Below are positions 1 through 10,777 of a stretch of 64,000 nt of DNA, one piece after another. The stretch's first letter is position 1. Each line of letters starts with the position of its first letter. The notes under the pieces were generated by a model. That model had not been told where the DNA came from. It was given only the letters and a program-made list of their open reading frames with translations, and searched no databases. The stretch comes from Neckera pumila (lineage: Eukaryota > Streptophyta > Bryopsida > Hypnales > Neckeraceae): the NCBI GenBank assembly GCA_963969595.1, contig OZ018413.1, positions 16,915,711 through 16,979,710 on the forward strand, in the 5' to 3' direction. Both the position numbers and the translations under genes were made by a program.

Positions 1-2370
1 GAGCATTGTGGTTATTGGAACATTTTTTGTTTCTATAGTTAATAGTAAGGCCAGCCATGTGACCTTTTAGATCCTTGATGTCTTTACAATTTCAATTCTA
101 TAAAATTAATCTTGAAAGGACAAGACCTATCACCAACGTAGTTTGCCAAAAATCATTTGATTTATGGCCCCATATGGGCATTCTTCATCACTATAGTAAT
201 CCATAAAATCATCCATCAGACACTTTTTGAAATGTATATGGCTTGAAAGTTAAGGTAACAACACCTAATTTCAACTCCTTTCTAAAACCAACACTTATAG
301 ATTGTTGCCTAAAATATACCCTCACTATTAATATATGATAGTCTAAATCGGTTTGTATTTTAAAAATGCATAGTTTTTTATATACATTGTCCAAAAAGTG
401 ACTTCTAATAGAATCTAGAATCCCCTTTTGACTACCAGTAAGACTCCACCTAAACAAAATTGAATATTGTAATAAAAACTATGATGAATTGCTTATTTGT
501 TCTATTTTAGATGAAGCCTTCCCTTACAACATGTAAAGGCATTCAATTAAGGATTGGAGCATGGTTAGTACTATTAGACTTTGGAGAACTTTTGTTGGGT
601 GATTTTAGGGAACTAAGTCAAAAGGAGATTTCGAATTCTTTTGTAATGTAGTTTTTTGATACCGTATGTTTATGTTAATGAATTTTGAATTATGAAAATA
701 GGTGTATTTTTTGTGTAATTCATGAATAGAGTTTGTATATTGTAGGTAAGAATTTAAAGAGTGCTAGCATGTGAGCATAGAATTTGGGAGCCTATGAGCC
801 TAGGAATCTACAATGTAAACACTTTCTATGGTTAAATTATAGATATCTATATTATATATTATTTTTATGTTACAGTATATCTATATTATAGGTAAATATA
901 TTATAAACACCTTCAAATGGTTGTAGGGTCATATGTACAAGTAGGTTCAAAATTTGTAGGCTTACGTCTCTGTATTCACATATTGGCATTGTTTCTTAGA
1001 AGTCTTGAGGAAAAATCAATTGTAGTTTGAGAAGAATTCAAATATAAGACCTTCATTTTTGCAAGTTCTTTTTTTCTTTCAATCTCTACCTTGTAGTGGT
1101 TTAGAATGTTGTAGAAAAATCATGAAGTCAAAAATAGCTTTTTCAGCACAGTTGCATAAACTTCTTCTATATTTTATAGCTCCACTAATAGTTATTCTTG
1201 AAAATATTAATCATAGATGTTGATTTTCTTAGAGGCTATCTAAAATAATTTGTTTCATTCAAAATCATTTTGGAAAATAGATCGAGTCAAAATCAAACTA
1301 AGTAATTATTTTATTTTATTTATAAAGTAATAGAAATTATAATTTTTTCAAAAGATTATGTTCTATAAGAATTCTTGTATGTTCTGTGAATTTTTGAACC
1401 AAGAGTTGAAAAATCCTTGAAGTATCATGTAGTTGCATCATTGAATGGAATGTAGAAACATTCACAATAGATGTTCACTTTACAGCAATGTTGCACTATG
1501 TATGAAGATGAAGACATTTATAAGGTATGTGCACCTATAATAGCCCCAATTACAATTGAGCGTAGTTAATATTTTAAAATATATTTTATTATTATTATTG
1601 GACTTTATTGAATTGGCAATTGAAAGTAGATTCCATTACACTTTAGAATGCATTAGTTGAACATTGTATGACTGAGTTATGAATTTTCAAAATATTGATT
1701 CCGGATGTATTAAAAAACAAAACTAGACTCTTGTAGTCTTTCATTTTCAAATTGTATTGTGGGAGGCCTCCCCTCAAAAGCCTCCCACTACGTTAAGTAT
1801 TGGAGAGCCATAGAGAAATTGTTCCATAGCAGTGGAAAATCAATCTTGCAGTGCCAGGTATTGCAAGTAATGCTCAATATATGCACCTTGTCTAATCAAT
1901 ATCTACCCGAGAAGTGACATTTTGGCCTAAATGTAGGTGTTGCAATTTTGGCACTATTGATTAAAGTATTCATACCTTAGTGACAGTTTAAGGTAATATT
2001 GGTAACACTTCAAAATTAGGATAGAATTTAGAAGCAAACAATTCTAGATACATCAACCTTATATCTAAGTTTGAATTGATCGTAGAAGCATCTAAATATG
2101 TTCTTTGATATTTACATAATATTAGATTCTATTAATTGGGAATTCAAAAAATATTTCAAATTCTTGTAGCGTGTAATTTATAGACATTGTATACATAAAC
2201 TATAAATTTTCAAAGTGTCAATTATAGGTGTGTCTACAATCAACTCTGGATTTACATATTCAAAGAAAGTAAATGCTAAAATTCTACTGTAACTATGCTT
2301 TATCAAGATCCACTCCAAAATTGTATCATTTTTAGTGCAACAAGCCAAAATCCAAACATTTGTTTTTTGG
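1..2370. other. Gene-free AT-rich stretch
   Basis: No open frame here has coding character; the longest are short, low-complexity and on AT-rich sequence. A segment near 100-190 resembles one near 2375-2470 (shared words around CCTATCACC and TCATCCATCA), so part of this is an old dispersed repeat. A perfect 9-bp-stem hairpin lies at 1759-1788. Confidence 0.6.
1759..1788. repeat. Short GC-rich hairpin
   Basis: GTGGGAGGC (1759-1767) is followed 12 bases later by its exact complement GCCTCCCAC (1780-1788). It stands out in AT-rich surroundings. No run of T follows, and no gene is near, so a terminator role is not supported; it may be the core of an old inverted-repeat element. Confidence 0.45.
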
Positions 2371-2374
2371 CATA

Positions 2375-2765
2375 TCCAACCTTAAAAGGGGATGACCTAT
2401 CACCTGGGCACTCTTTGCCCAATATGATTTCATTTTGAACCAATAGGTGATTTTTTAATTTTTAAAGTAATCTAGAAAGTCATCCATCACCAATTTTTGG
2501 CCTAAACATCTTTCCAAGGTTAACTCCTAAAGGTCTTTATCTTTTTTTGAATTTTTGCACATTTTTTCCTTATAGCTTTGTATAAAACATCATTTACCGG
2601 AATTTCATGAATTTGATCATAAAAGAAGGAATTTCATAAATTTGTCTTTTCTAGATTCAAGTATTACATTGGATGAATAAGAACTTAGTTGGATGAAACA
2701 GTGCCTTGAAGCCATTTGTTCTTTGCCCAAAATATGGATGGCGGAGAGCTCTAGGGTTAACTTGA
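2375..2765. repeat. Unclassified dispersed repeat, copy 1
   Basis: This segment shares a series of words, in the same order, with 18320-18590 (for example TTTTTGCACATTTTT, a TTTGTA-AA...CATT block, a TTACC...AATTTCAT block and a GGATGAATA block). The first part also resembles 100-190. No terminal repeats, coding potential or target duplication were recognised, so the class is unknown. Confidence 0.4.
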
Positions 2766-2767
2766 CT

Positions 2768-3440
2768 AGTATGAGAATATGTGGAAGAAATTTTAAATCT
2801 TTGACCATATAGCTTGCAAGACATTACATTAGTGAAATGTTTTCGTTCTTTTCTATATAAGGTTCTAGGACTTTGAAACTTTGCATTGTAAAATTTTGAG
2901 GAATTTTTTTGTAAGGTGCAAAACTGGATTGAAGGTCATGGGAAAAAAACTCAAAAAAAGAAACTTGTTTTTTTTTCTTGAAAATTTGTTAAACAAAAAT
3001 AGATACAAGATGGAAAGAAACCTAAATCATTAATAACTCAAAGATGAAATTAAAACACATCAATCATAATGGTGAGATTGTTCTAGTAAGTAATTTAAAC
3101 CTTTTAGATCTTCTTTGAAAATTGTGAAAACTGAATTATAAACGACTATATTACAAAATTCTTTCAAGAAGATATTATGATTGCTTATAAAACAAGATCT
3201 TCATGATTTTCACATTGTAATCATACAAATGGAGTGAACAAAAGCTTCTCATATAGATAAAAATATATTCTATGAGAAATTAATTTTGAAAAAAAAATTG
3301 AGTGTTTGTGAGTAATGTTTGTTATTTAGGCTTGGTATTTTTAATTTGAGTACCATAGTTTTACTCCCAAGCACTAATTGAAATTTGGGTTGGTACCTCG
3401 GATCTCAATATTTAGCATAATTTTTCAATTTCTGTTACAT
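2768..3440 (-). mobile_element. Truncated piggyBac-like non-autonomous element
   Basis: The segment carries, in inverted order, the internal words of the TTAA family: ATGAGAATATGTGGAAGAAATTTT followed by a 'tttgacca...gcttgcaagac' block, then 'gcactaattgaaat' and 'ggatctcaatattt'. Both terminal regions are missing, so it is an old, end-deleted copy. The call rests on similarity to complete members in this window. Confidence 0.5.
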
Positions 3441-3589
3441 AGGTCACAGTAGATTGGATTTATGGAATATAATTGAACAAAATGACATCTAATTTCAAAT
3501 TTCAATTTCAATTTGTCATATAAAAATCATTGGCAAGGGGATTACAAATCACAATTTCAAAGATAAATAAAGGTATGAGTACCCATAGT

Positions 3590-3912
3590 CATTAGAGAAA
3601 ATAGCAGCCCTTTGGAGGGCTGCTCTAGATTGACATGCCAAGCTATTTCACCAAGCTTGGCCTGTCAATCTAAAAAAGTCCCCTGTCGAACAGTCAACTT
3701 GGCTAAGTGCTTGCCAAAACAATCAGATTTCGCTTGTATTTTGTTTAATAAAATTTTAACTTGTAAAACTCAATTCTTGCGCCATTGTCACCACTATTTT
3801 TGTTGCACGGAAATAGGGAAAAAATGAATTTTTCAACCTCGAAAAATCAAATTTCAGGGTGCTTTGGAGGACTGTGGAATAGCCTTTTGGAGGCCTAAAT
3901 TTTTTTCTAATG
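3590..3912. mobile_element. 323-bp inverted-repeat insertion (CATTAGA...TCTAATG)
   Basis: The segment starts CATTAGAGAAAAT and ends with the near complement ATTTTTTTCTAATG. Near the left end it has a GCAGCCCTTTGGAGGGCTGC palindrome. The sister copy of this locus at about 5915-5950 runs through without it (ACCTATAATTACCATTTATT against ACCCATAGT-insert-CACCATTTATT). No clear target duplication is visible. Ends resemble the element at 27800-28095 (CATTACAAAAAAT), so they may be related. Confidence 0.55.
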
Positions 3913-4345
3913 CACCATTTATTGAAATTAAACAAAAATTTGTTAGAATTTCAACAAAAAAAAGATTGATTTTTCATTTTAAATAAAAGGAAAAGTATTG
4001 TAGAAGTCAATTCAATTAAAAAATAAAGACTAAGATATCTACTTCAAAAACTCATTAATATTTATCACTATAATTAATAGTAATGTTACTAATGGCAAAT
4101 TATTAGATAATGAGCACAATTTAAATAAAAAGTAGTGCCATATACAAACATGTGCATATTGGATTGTTTTTTTCTTCTTTTCACACTTTTTGAAATAAAG
4201 TCACAAAGGCTCCTTTTTTGTTCCAAATCTGAACGTGTGTAATAATGACTTCAACAATCAAGCATATCAACATATCAAGCTTGCTTCAAAGTAAGGTAAA
4301 CTTAGCCATTACAAACACTTTGCCTAGTGAGAACACTTTTAAAAT

Positions 4346-4436
4346 GGCTTCAATATAGTCTTGCATTGAATTTAAAGCTATGATTCTTCAATATAGTCTT
4401 GCATTGAATTTAAAGCTATCATTCTTCAATAAGTAA
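4346..4436. repeat. Two-copy tandem repeat, period about 41 bp
   Basis: The block beginning CTTCAATATAGTCTTGC is repeated immediately, differing by one base near its end. In the corresponding part of copy C (about 7550-7600) only one copy is present, so the duplication is private to copy A. Confidence 0.7.
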
Positions 4437-5078
4437 GTAAGATTTGGGCCACAATTGGGTTATTTAGTTACTACAATGCAAGCGTTTGGACATTTTTTTT
4501 ATTATCATACTATTTTTATGATGAATTTTTTTGATTGGCAATTAAATAATCCTTCTCATACTAACAAGGATTATATCTTTTAAAGAGGAAAACTAAAAGA
4601 ATAACTTTTCAAGCAAGAAACCGCATGTTATATAACAATAGATTGGATAGTCAATGGATAAAATAAAGATGCACCATTAATATGTAAAGTTGAAGAGAAT
4701 CAATAATGCCATTGATAAAGATAAAGGAGGTGAATAGTTGTAGATACTTCCACTTTTGAAGGCGAAATTTGAAGAAAGATACCAAATGTCATATAACTAT
4801 GGATTGACCTATGTTACTATAAAGAGAATGTGACAAATACAATGAACTTGCCTTCAAAGCATCCAAACAAACATTTGCATACATGGATTCCTATTAGTAA
4901 TTTATGATGAGTTTTGGTCAACAAATGAGAAAGATTTTCAATTCACTAAATCTTAAACTACGTTGTCATGCATTAGACATTTTAGCATATAATTCCTACC
5001 ATTATACTATTTTTAATTTATGATGAACCTTAGTCGGCAAACAAAAAAGACTTTAAGCAAATCTTAACCTACCGCGCA

Positions 5079-5410
5079 AGTTGTCATACTGGACAAGCCG
5101 CTCGCTTGCCTACCCGTCCAGTTTGCCCGTCCGATTGAGATCCCGCTTGTCCGATGTAGTCAACATATAGTTGACTTTATGTGAAGTTAAAAAAAAGTCA
5201 ACGTGGAGTTACCTTGGACACACCTTAAGTCCCTGCCCAGTCCCTTAAGTCCCCGCCCAATCAATGGTAATTTTTTTTACTTGGCAAAATTCGAAGCTCC
5301 ATGGTTTCGATTTCTGTGCAAACTTGTCTGGACCGTCCGCCCGTTCGGTCTGGTTTGCCCGTCCGTCTGGGATGTCTAGTGACCCTAGAACGCCCAATGT
5401 GACAACCCTA
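5079..5410. other. GC-rich insertion private to copy A
   Basis: Copies B (about 6735) and C (about 10640) run directly through this point, whereas copy A carries about 330 extra bases rich in C and G. The word TTTGCCCGTCCG occurs twice inside. The ends show an imperfect inverted match (GTTGTCATACTGGAC against GTTGTCACATTGGGC on the other strand). A perfect small palindrome-like element AGTCAAC...GTTGACT lies at 5158-5176. It is probably a mobile-element insertion of unknown class; the exact left boundary is uncertain because GTTGTCAT also occurs in the host unit. Confidence 0.45.
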
Positions 5411-5564
5411 AATCTACGTCGTCATGATACACTAAACATTGTAAACGGACTTTGAAACCGGACTTTGAAAGATTGTAGCGGCTTCTACTAAATCACAATA
5501 GATTGGCATTACATAAAATTCTCATACCACCAAGGGCAAAATCTCTTTAAAAGTTACTATTTTA

Positions 5565-5852
5565 GGCACAAGGCCACGTGTCACATACCAATAGGTTGGT
5601 CTACGTCACAAATTTAAAAAAGTAAAGTAAATTTTCATGTGGACGTGCCAAAGACGACCGAGGCTCATCTCTTATTCAAACTTCACATTCATTTTCTCAC
5701 GCTCTCAGTTTCGCCTTCGTCGTTGTCGTCGTTGCCATTGTTCCTTTTCTTCAGAGCTCGCAACACCAAGGCTTGCTTCCTTACCTTACTCTATTGTTTC
5801 TTCGGGGTCCGGGGGTAGTAGCAACACCAAGAGAGAGGCGCTCCAAGCCACA
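5565..5852 (+). pseudogene. SAR1 promoter/5' UTR fragment, copy A
   Basis: The segment matches 11440-11690 upstream of the intact SAR1 gene, including the CACGTG box (5575-5580), the GTGGACGTGCCAAAG block, the pyrimidine-rich TTCGCCTTCGTCGT tract and the GAGAGGCGCTCCAAG block just before the start codon. It breaks off there, before any ATG, and continues into the next repeat unit. It therefore carries promoter and leader sequence but no coding sequence. Any open frame across it reads untranslated-leader sequence. Confidence 0.8.
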
Positions 5853-5867
5853 ACTCAATTTGTCATA

Positions 5868-7315
5868 TAAAATTCATCAATAAGGGGGTTTCAATTTTCT
5901 GAAACTCAAAGACAAATTATGATATGAATACCTATAATTACCATTTATTACAATTAAACAAAAATTTGTTAGGATTTAAACTCACAGAAGAAATTGAACA
6001 TATAATTGGACACACATATAATTATTATACTATTTTTAATTTTATGATGAATTTTTTTGGTTGGCAGTTGAAAAAGATTTTCACCACATCTTAGCATGTA
6101 CTTTTTGGACATTCAAATCAATTACATAGACACTTAAGTTGGACATTAATTGAAGGATTTGTAGACTTCTAAATCAAAATAGATTGACATTGCATAACAC
6201 TCAGTCTCATACTAACAAGGGCTATATTGTTTAAAGATGAAAACTAAAAGAACAACTTTTCAAGCAAGAGACCAGATGTTACATAACAATAGATTAGACA
6301 ATCAATGCATAAAATAGAGATGCACCATATATAAAGTTGAAGAGAATTGACAATGCCATTGGTAGAGATAGAAGTGATGAAGAGTTTTAGATACTTCCAC
6401 CTTTGAAGGCGAAATTTGAAAAAAGGCACTATGTATCACATAGCTATTGATTGAATCATGTTATTATCAAACAAAGAGAAGAATGCAACAAATACAATCA
6501 TACTATGAAAGTGCCTTCATAGCATCCAAATAGACATCTACATATAATTCCTATTATTATACTACTTTTAATTCATGATGAATCTTAGTTAGACAACAAA
6601 TAAAAAAGACTTTTACTAAATCCTAACCTACATTGTCATATAGTAGACATTTTAGCATAGAATTTCCATCGTTATACTATTTTTAATTTATGATGAACCT
6701 TGGTTGGCAAATAAAAAAGACTTTCAGCAAATCTTAACCTACTTCATCATAATACACTAAACATAGTAAATGGACTTGAAACCGGGCATTGAAAGATTGT
6801 AGCGGCATCTACTAAATCACAACAGATTGATATTACATAAAACTTTCATACCACCAAGGGCAAAATTTCTTTAAAAGTTATTCTTTTAGGTACAAAGGCT
6901 GCATGCACACACTAGTAGGTTGGACTACATCACAAATTTAAAAAAGTAAAGTAAAATTTCAAGTGGATGCGCCAAAGACAACCGAGGCTTGTCTCTCTCA
7001 CTCAGACTTCACATTCATTTTCTCACGCTCTCTGTTTTGCCTTTGTTGTTGTTGTTGTCATTGCCATTGTTCCTTTTCTTCAGAGCTCGCTACACCAAGG
7101 CTTGCTTCCTTACCTTACTCTACTGTTTCTTTAGGGTTTGGAGGTAGTAGCAACACCAAGGGAAAGGCGCTCCAAGCGCCACCATCATGTTTTTGTTCAA
7201 TTGGTTCTACAACGTGCTCGCCACCCTAGGATTATGGCAGAAGGAGGCCAAAATCTTGTTCCTGGGGTTGGACAATGCCAGCAAGACCACTCTCCTGTAC
7301 ATAATGTTCCAATTT
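5868..7315 (+). repeat. SAR1-upstream tandem unit, copy B
   Basis: Second direct copy. It begins with the CAATTTGTCATATAAAA block and carries the block shared with 4556-4910 and 9048-9360 (anchor words such as ACATAACAATAGATT and TACTTCCAC-TTTGAAGGC), then the block shared with 5415 and 10640, then the SAR1 leader and exon 1 fragment. It holds uninterrupted versions of sites that contain transposons in copy C: TTAA at 6134-6137 and at 6871-6874. Confidence 0.75.
6885..7303 (+). pseudogene. SAR1 pseudogene fragment (leader plus exon 1), copy B
   Basis: The leader matches that of the intact gene and runs into an ATG at 7187. The frame encodes an N-terminal SAR1 segment ([17 protein letters not shown] and onward) through the P-loop. 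Relative to the intact copy it has D5N and S9N, and the P-loop reads GLDNASKTT instead of GLDNAGKTT, replacing the conserved glycine just before the nucleotide-binding lysine. Homology stops at about 7303, short of the exon 1 splice donor, and the frame runs on into unrelated AT-rich sequence to 7402. The CACTGTG-box region is also altered: CACGTG is lost (GGCTGCATGC). This is a broken duplicate, not a functional GTPase gene. Confidence 0.85.
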
Positions 7316-7780
7316 AAACAAAAAGTACTACAATATAGAAGCATGTGCATATTAAATTGTTTTTTTCTTCTTTTCACACTTGTATTTATACTTTTGAAAT
7401 AAAGTCACAAGGATCCTTTTTTATTTCCAAATTTGGTCATGTGAAATAATGATTCCAACAATCAAGCATGTTGACATATCAAACTTGTTTCAAAGTAAGG
7501 TAAACTATCCCATTAAAAGCACTTTGCCTAGTGAAAATACTTTTACAATGGCTTCAATTTAGTCTAGCATTCAATTTAAAGCTACTATTCTTAAATAAAT
7601 ATAGTAAATTTGGGCCACAATTGGGTTATTTAGTGACTACAATGCAAGCGTTTGGACATTATTTTTATTATTATATTAATTTTAATTTTTATGATGACAC
7701 TTTTTTTATTGGCAATAGAAAAGATTTTCAACGCATTTGAGCGTGTACTTATTGGACATTCAAATCAAGTATACAAACAC

Positions 7781-8984
7781 TTAACCCCTGAGGGCCAAAG
7801 GCCCTTTTTCCATCAAAAACCACTCAAAACTGCCATTTCTATAGCAAAGAGCAAAAAAAAAAGTTTTAACATATTTAACCATAGGATCTTGTACTACACT
7901 ACACTACACTAAAATTGGTAAATAGTGTTAGCAACCTAATTGTTCCACCTAATACTAATTGTGATTTGCAAGGTTAATGTTAGAACATTATTTATCCATT
8001 CTAACACTATTTTACCTCTATAGTAAAATTTGGTCATTTCAAGGAACAACACTAAATATTGAAATGTTAAAATGTTGAAATGCTAAAATAAATAATGAAA
8101 TGTGAATTACATTTCAACAATTCAACATTTCAAAAAAATAGGGAACAGCACTAATGATTACCCAACACTATTTACCAATTTTAGTGTAGTTTAAGGATGT
8201 GTGGAAGAAATTTTAGAAACTTTGACCGTGTAGATTGCAAGATATTTGCATTTAAAGTGAAGGAATCAAGTTCTTTTGCACCTTGTTCAACTACATTTTT
8301 TGGCTTTGAACCTTTTTAACTTAAAATTTTTGCTCTAATGATTTAGAATTTCTAATTTTATATGATGAAAAATTGAGTTGAGAATCTAGGAAAAAAAATT
8401 CAAAAAAGAATCACTTAGTGTTCATTCATTAAAAATTTGTTAAGTAGAAGTAGGTTTAAAATTGAAGGAAAAATGAAATCATTAATAACTCTAAGATAGA
8501 GTTGAAATATACTAATCTCAATGGAGATTGTTCTAGCAAGAAATCTTAACTTTGTGCAAATTTTTTTTTTTTTTTAAATTGTCAAGATTGAGCTCAGAAA
8601 TGAATCCTACAAGTTATTTTTTCAAGAAGATGCTCTAATTGCCCAAAAAATAAGATTGTTCATAACTTTTGCATAACAAATCCAAATGGAATGAATCAAA
8701 GCTTTCCATGTAGATGAAAATAAGATCTATATGAAAAAAATTAAAAAAAAATTTAATTTAAAGTTTTTGTGAGGGAATTTTTCTGCCCGTCGAACTAAAA
8801 TTTGGAGTTTTTCTGTCATAACTTTTGCTACCGGGCACCGATTGAAATAAAAATTACATTTTTGGAAAGCTAATGTGATTCTCTATCTTCACACAAGAAA
8901 TTCAGAAAATTACATCAAATATTGAGACCGTAGGAGCCTGCCCAAATCCATTTTGTCCCCCGAGGGGACAATGGGCCTTTAGGG
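7781..8984 (-). mobile_element. piggyBac-like non-autonomous element with nested MITE
   Basis: The left end is TTAACCCCTGAGGGCC at 7781. The right end is GACAATGGGCCTTTAGGG at about 8984, so the element is inverted relative to most others here. The sister site in copy B (6131-6140, CACTTAAGTT) is uninterrupted, which places the left junction exactly at TTAA. The right TTAA and a few flanking bases have been lost. A 280-bp TA-flanked element is nested at 7907-8186. No coding capacity. Confidence 0.8.
7907..8186. mobile_element. TA-flanked MITE (CACTAAAA...TTTTAGTG), copy 1
   Basis: Terminal inverted repeats are CACTAAAATTGGTAAATA and its complement (TATTTACCAATTTTAGTG), flanked on each side by TA (7905-7906, 8187-8188). 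It lies inside a piggyBac-like element, at the same internal block where the copy at 9513-9783 also inserted. Although the ends spell CACTA, the duplication is the dinucleotide TA, which points to a Tc1/mariner-like rather than a CACTA-type element. 280 bp, non-coding. Confidence 0.75.
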
Positions 8985-9383
8985 CAGACATTGAAGGATT
9001 TGTAGACTTTTAAATCAAAATAGATTGACATTATATAAACATTTTCATACTAGCATAGGCTATATCTCTTAAAGAATAATTTTTCAAACAAGAGACCACA
9101 TGTTACATAACAATAGATTGGATAGTATAAAAAATGCATAAAGTAAAGATGCACCGCTAATATGTAAAGTTGAAGAGAATCCACAATGCCATTGGTAGAG
9201 ATAGAAGAGATGAATTGCTTTAGATACTTCCACTTTTGAAGGCAAAACTTGAAAAAGGATACCACGTGTCACATAACTATTGATTGAACTACAACGAAGA
9301 GAATGCGACAGATATAACGAACCTGCCTTCAAAGCATTCAAACAGACATTTGCATATATTGATTCCTATTATTACACTACTTT

Positions 9384-10510
9384 TCATCCCTACAGGCCCA
9401 AGGCTTTTTTTTTGCCAAAAAACACCCAAAATTGCCATTTTTTTAGCGAAGAGTGAAAAAAATTTAAAAATGTTTTTTTGCACATCTAACCGTAGGATCT
9501 TACAACTAACTACACTAAAAACTATATTTAGTGTTAGCAACACTACTTACGAACCATGACACTAAATATCATTAAGCCTACTAAAGTAAGTAACATTAAA
9601 TGTAATTTCTAATACTAAATATACTCTATGGTAAATCTGAAATCCGAAAATGTTTACATTTAGTGTTAGAACATATTGAAAAGATGAATTTGCAAAGGAA
9701 AAGATTGAAGACAAGGAAAATGATGGAAGGAGTAGGCTGGTAATTACACTAAATACAATCCAACACTAAAAATAGTTTTAGTGTAGTATGAGAATGTGTA
9801 GAAAAAATTTCAGAATTTTTGACCGCATGGATTGCAAGATATCTACGTTTAAAGTGAAAAAAATAAATTTTTCATCACATTGTGGGACTGGATTTTTTGA
9901 CTTTGAACATTTTTAACTTTAAATTTTTACACTACAGAGTTTTGAGCTTTAAATGTTTATAGTGGAGAATTGAGTTGACAATCTACTCAAAAAAAAAACT
10001 CAAAAAAACTAATTTTTGTTATTGAAAATGTTGTTAAATAGAAATAGATACGAGATAGAAGGAAAACTTAAAATATTCATATATTTTAGATGGAATTAAA
10101 ATGCACCAATCCCAATGGTCAGATTGTTCTAGCAAGTAAACTTAACCATGCAAAAAAGAAAATTGAAAAATATTTGAAAAATTGCATTCAGAAATGAACC
10201 CTACAAGTTCTTTTTTTCAAAAAGATGCTCTAACTGCCCGAAAAACAAGAATGTCCATAACTTTCTCATAACAAATCCAAATGAAATGAATCAAAGCTCT
10301 TTAGATAGACAAAAATATAATCTATGACAAAAAAAAATACTAAAAGAAAACAAAAAAAAATTGCAAATTTTTTTGTTGCCCGCCGTCCCCTGTTTTGAGG
10401 TTATTTGATCATAATTTTTGTTCCTGGGCACCGATTGTGAAAAAAACTATATTCCTTTGAAGCTAATCAATTTTTCTACATCTTAAAAAAGATTCAAAAA
10501 ATCATGAGAA
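9384..10510 (-). mobile_element. piggyBac-like non-autonomous element, ends eroded, nested MITE
   Basis: The left terminal region reads CATCCCTACAGGCCCAAGGC, a decayed form of the family end, followed by the usual subterminal words (GCCAAAAAACACCCAAAA). The right part contains the 'ttgttcctgggcaccgatt' block and then joins host sequence at about 10510 without its terminal inverted repeat. Copies A and B of the tandem unit lack it (sites near 4910 and 6580). A 271-bp element is nested at 9513-9783. Confidence 0.7.
9513..9783. mobile_element. TA-flanked MITE (CACTAAAA...TTTTAGTG), copy 2
   Basis: The ends are CACTAAAAACTATATTTAG and AAAATAGTTTTAGTG, flanked by TA at 9511-9512 and 9784-9785. 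Sister piggyBac-like elements carry the uninterrupted site CTAACTAGTATGAG, which becomes AACTA-insert-TAGTATGAG here. That shows directly that the duplicated target is TA. 271 bp, non-coding. Confidence 0.8.
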
Positions 10511-10777
10511 AATTCACTAAATCTTAACCTACGTAGTCATACATTACACATTTTAGCATATAAATCCTATTATCATACTATTTTTAATTTATAATGAACC
10601 TTGTCCAGTAGACAAAAAAGACTTTCACCAAATCTTATTGTAAGTCGTTTTATACTAAACATTGTAACGGACTTTGAAACTGGACATTGAAAGATTCTAA
10701 CTTAGCGGCTTCTACTAAATAGCAATAGATTGACATTACATAAAACTCTCATACTACCTTTCAAGGACAAAATCTCT

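Larger units (their letters stand above)
3500..5868 (+). repeat. SAR1-upstream tandem unit, copy A
   Basis: First of three degenerate direct copies of a unit that ends in the SAR1 promoter/5' UTR. It opens with a CAATTTGTCATATAAAA block that is found again at 5868, where copy B starts. It contains a 323-bp insertion (3590-3912), a short tandem duplication (about 4346-4436) and a GC-rich insertion (about 5079-5410), none of which is present in copy B. The SAR1-like part is at 5565-5852. Confidence 0.75.

Noticed and set aside
7907..8186. Calling the CACTAAAA...TTTTAGTG elements CACTA/EnSpm
   Set aside because: The uninterrupted sister site shows a TA duplication, not a 3-bp one.
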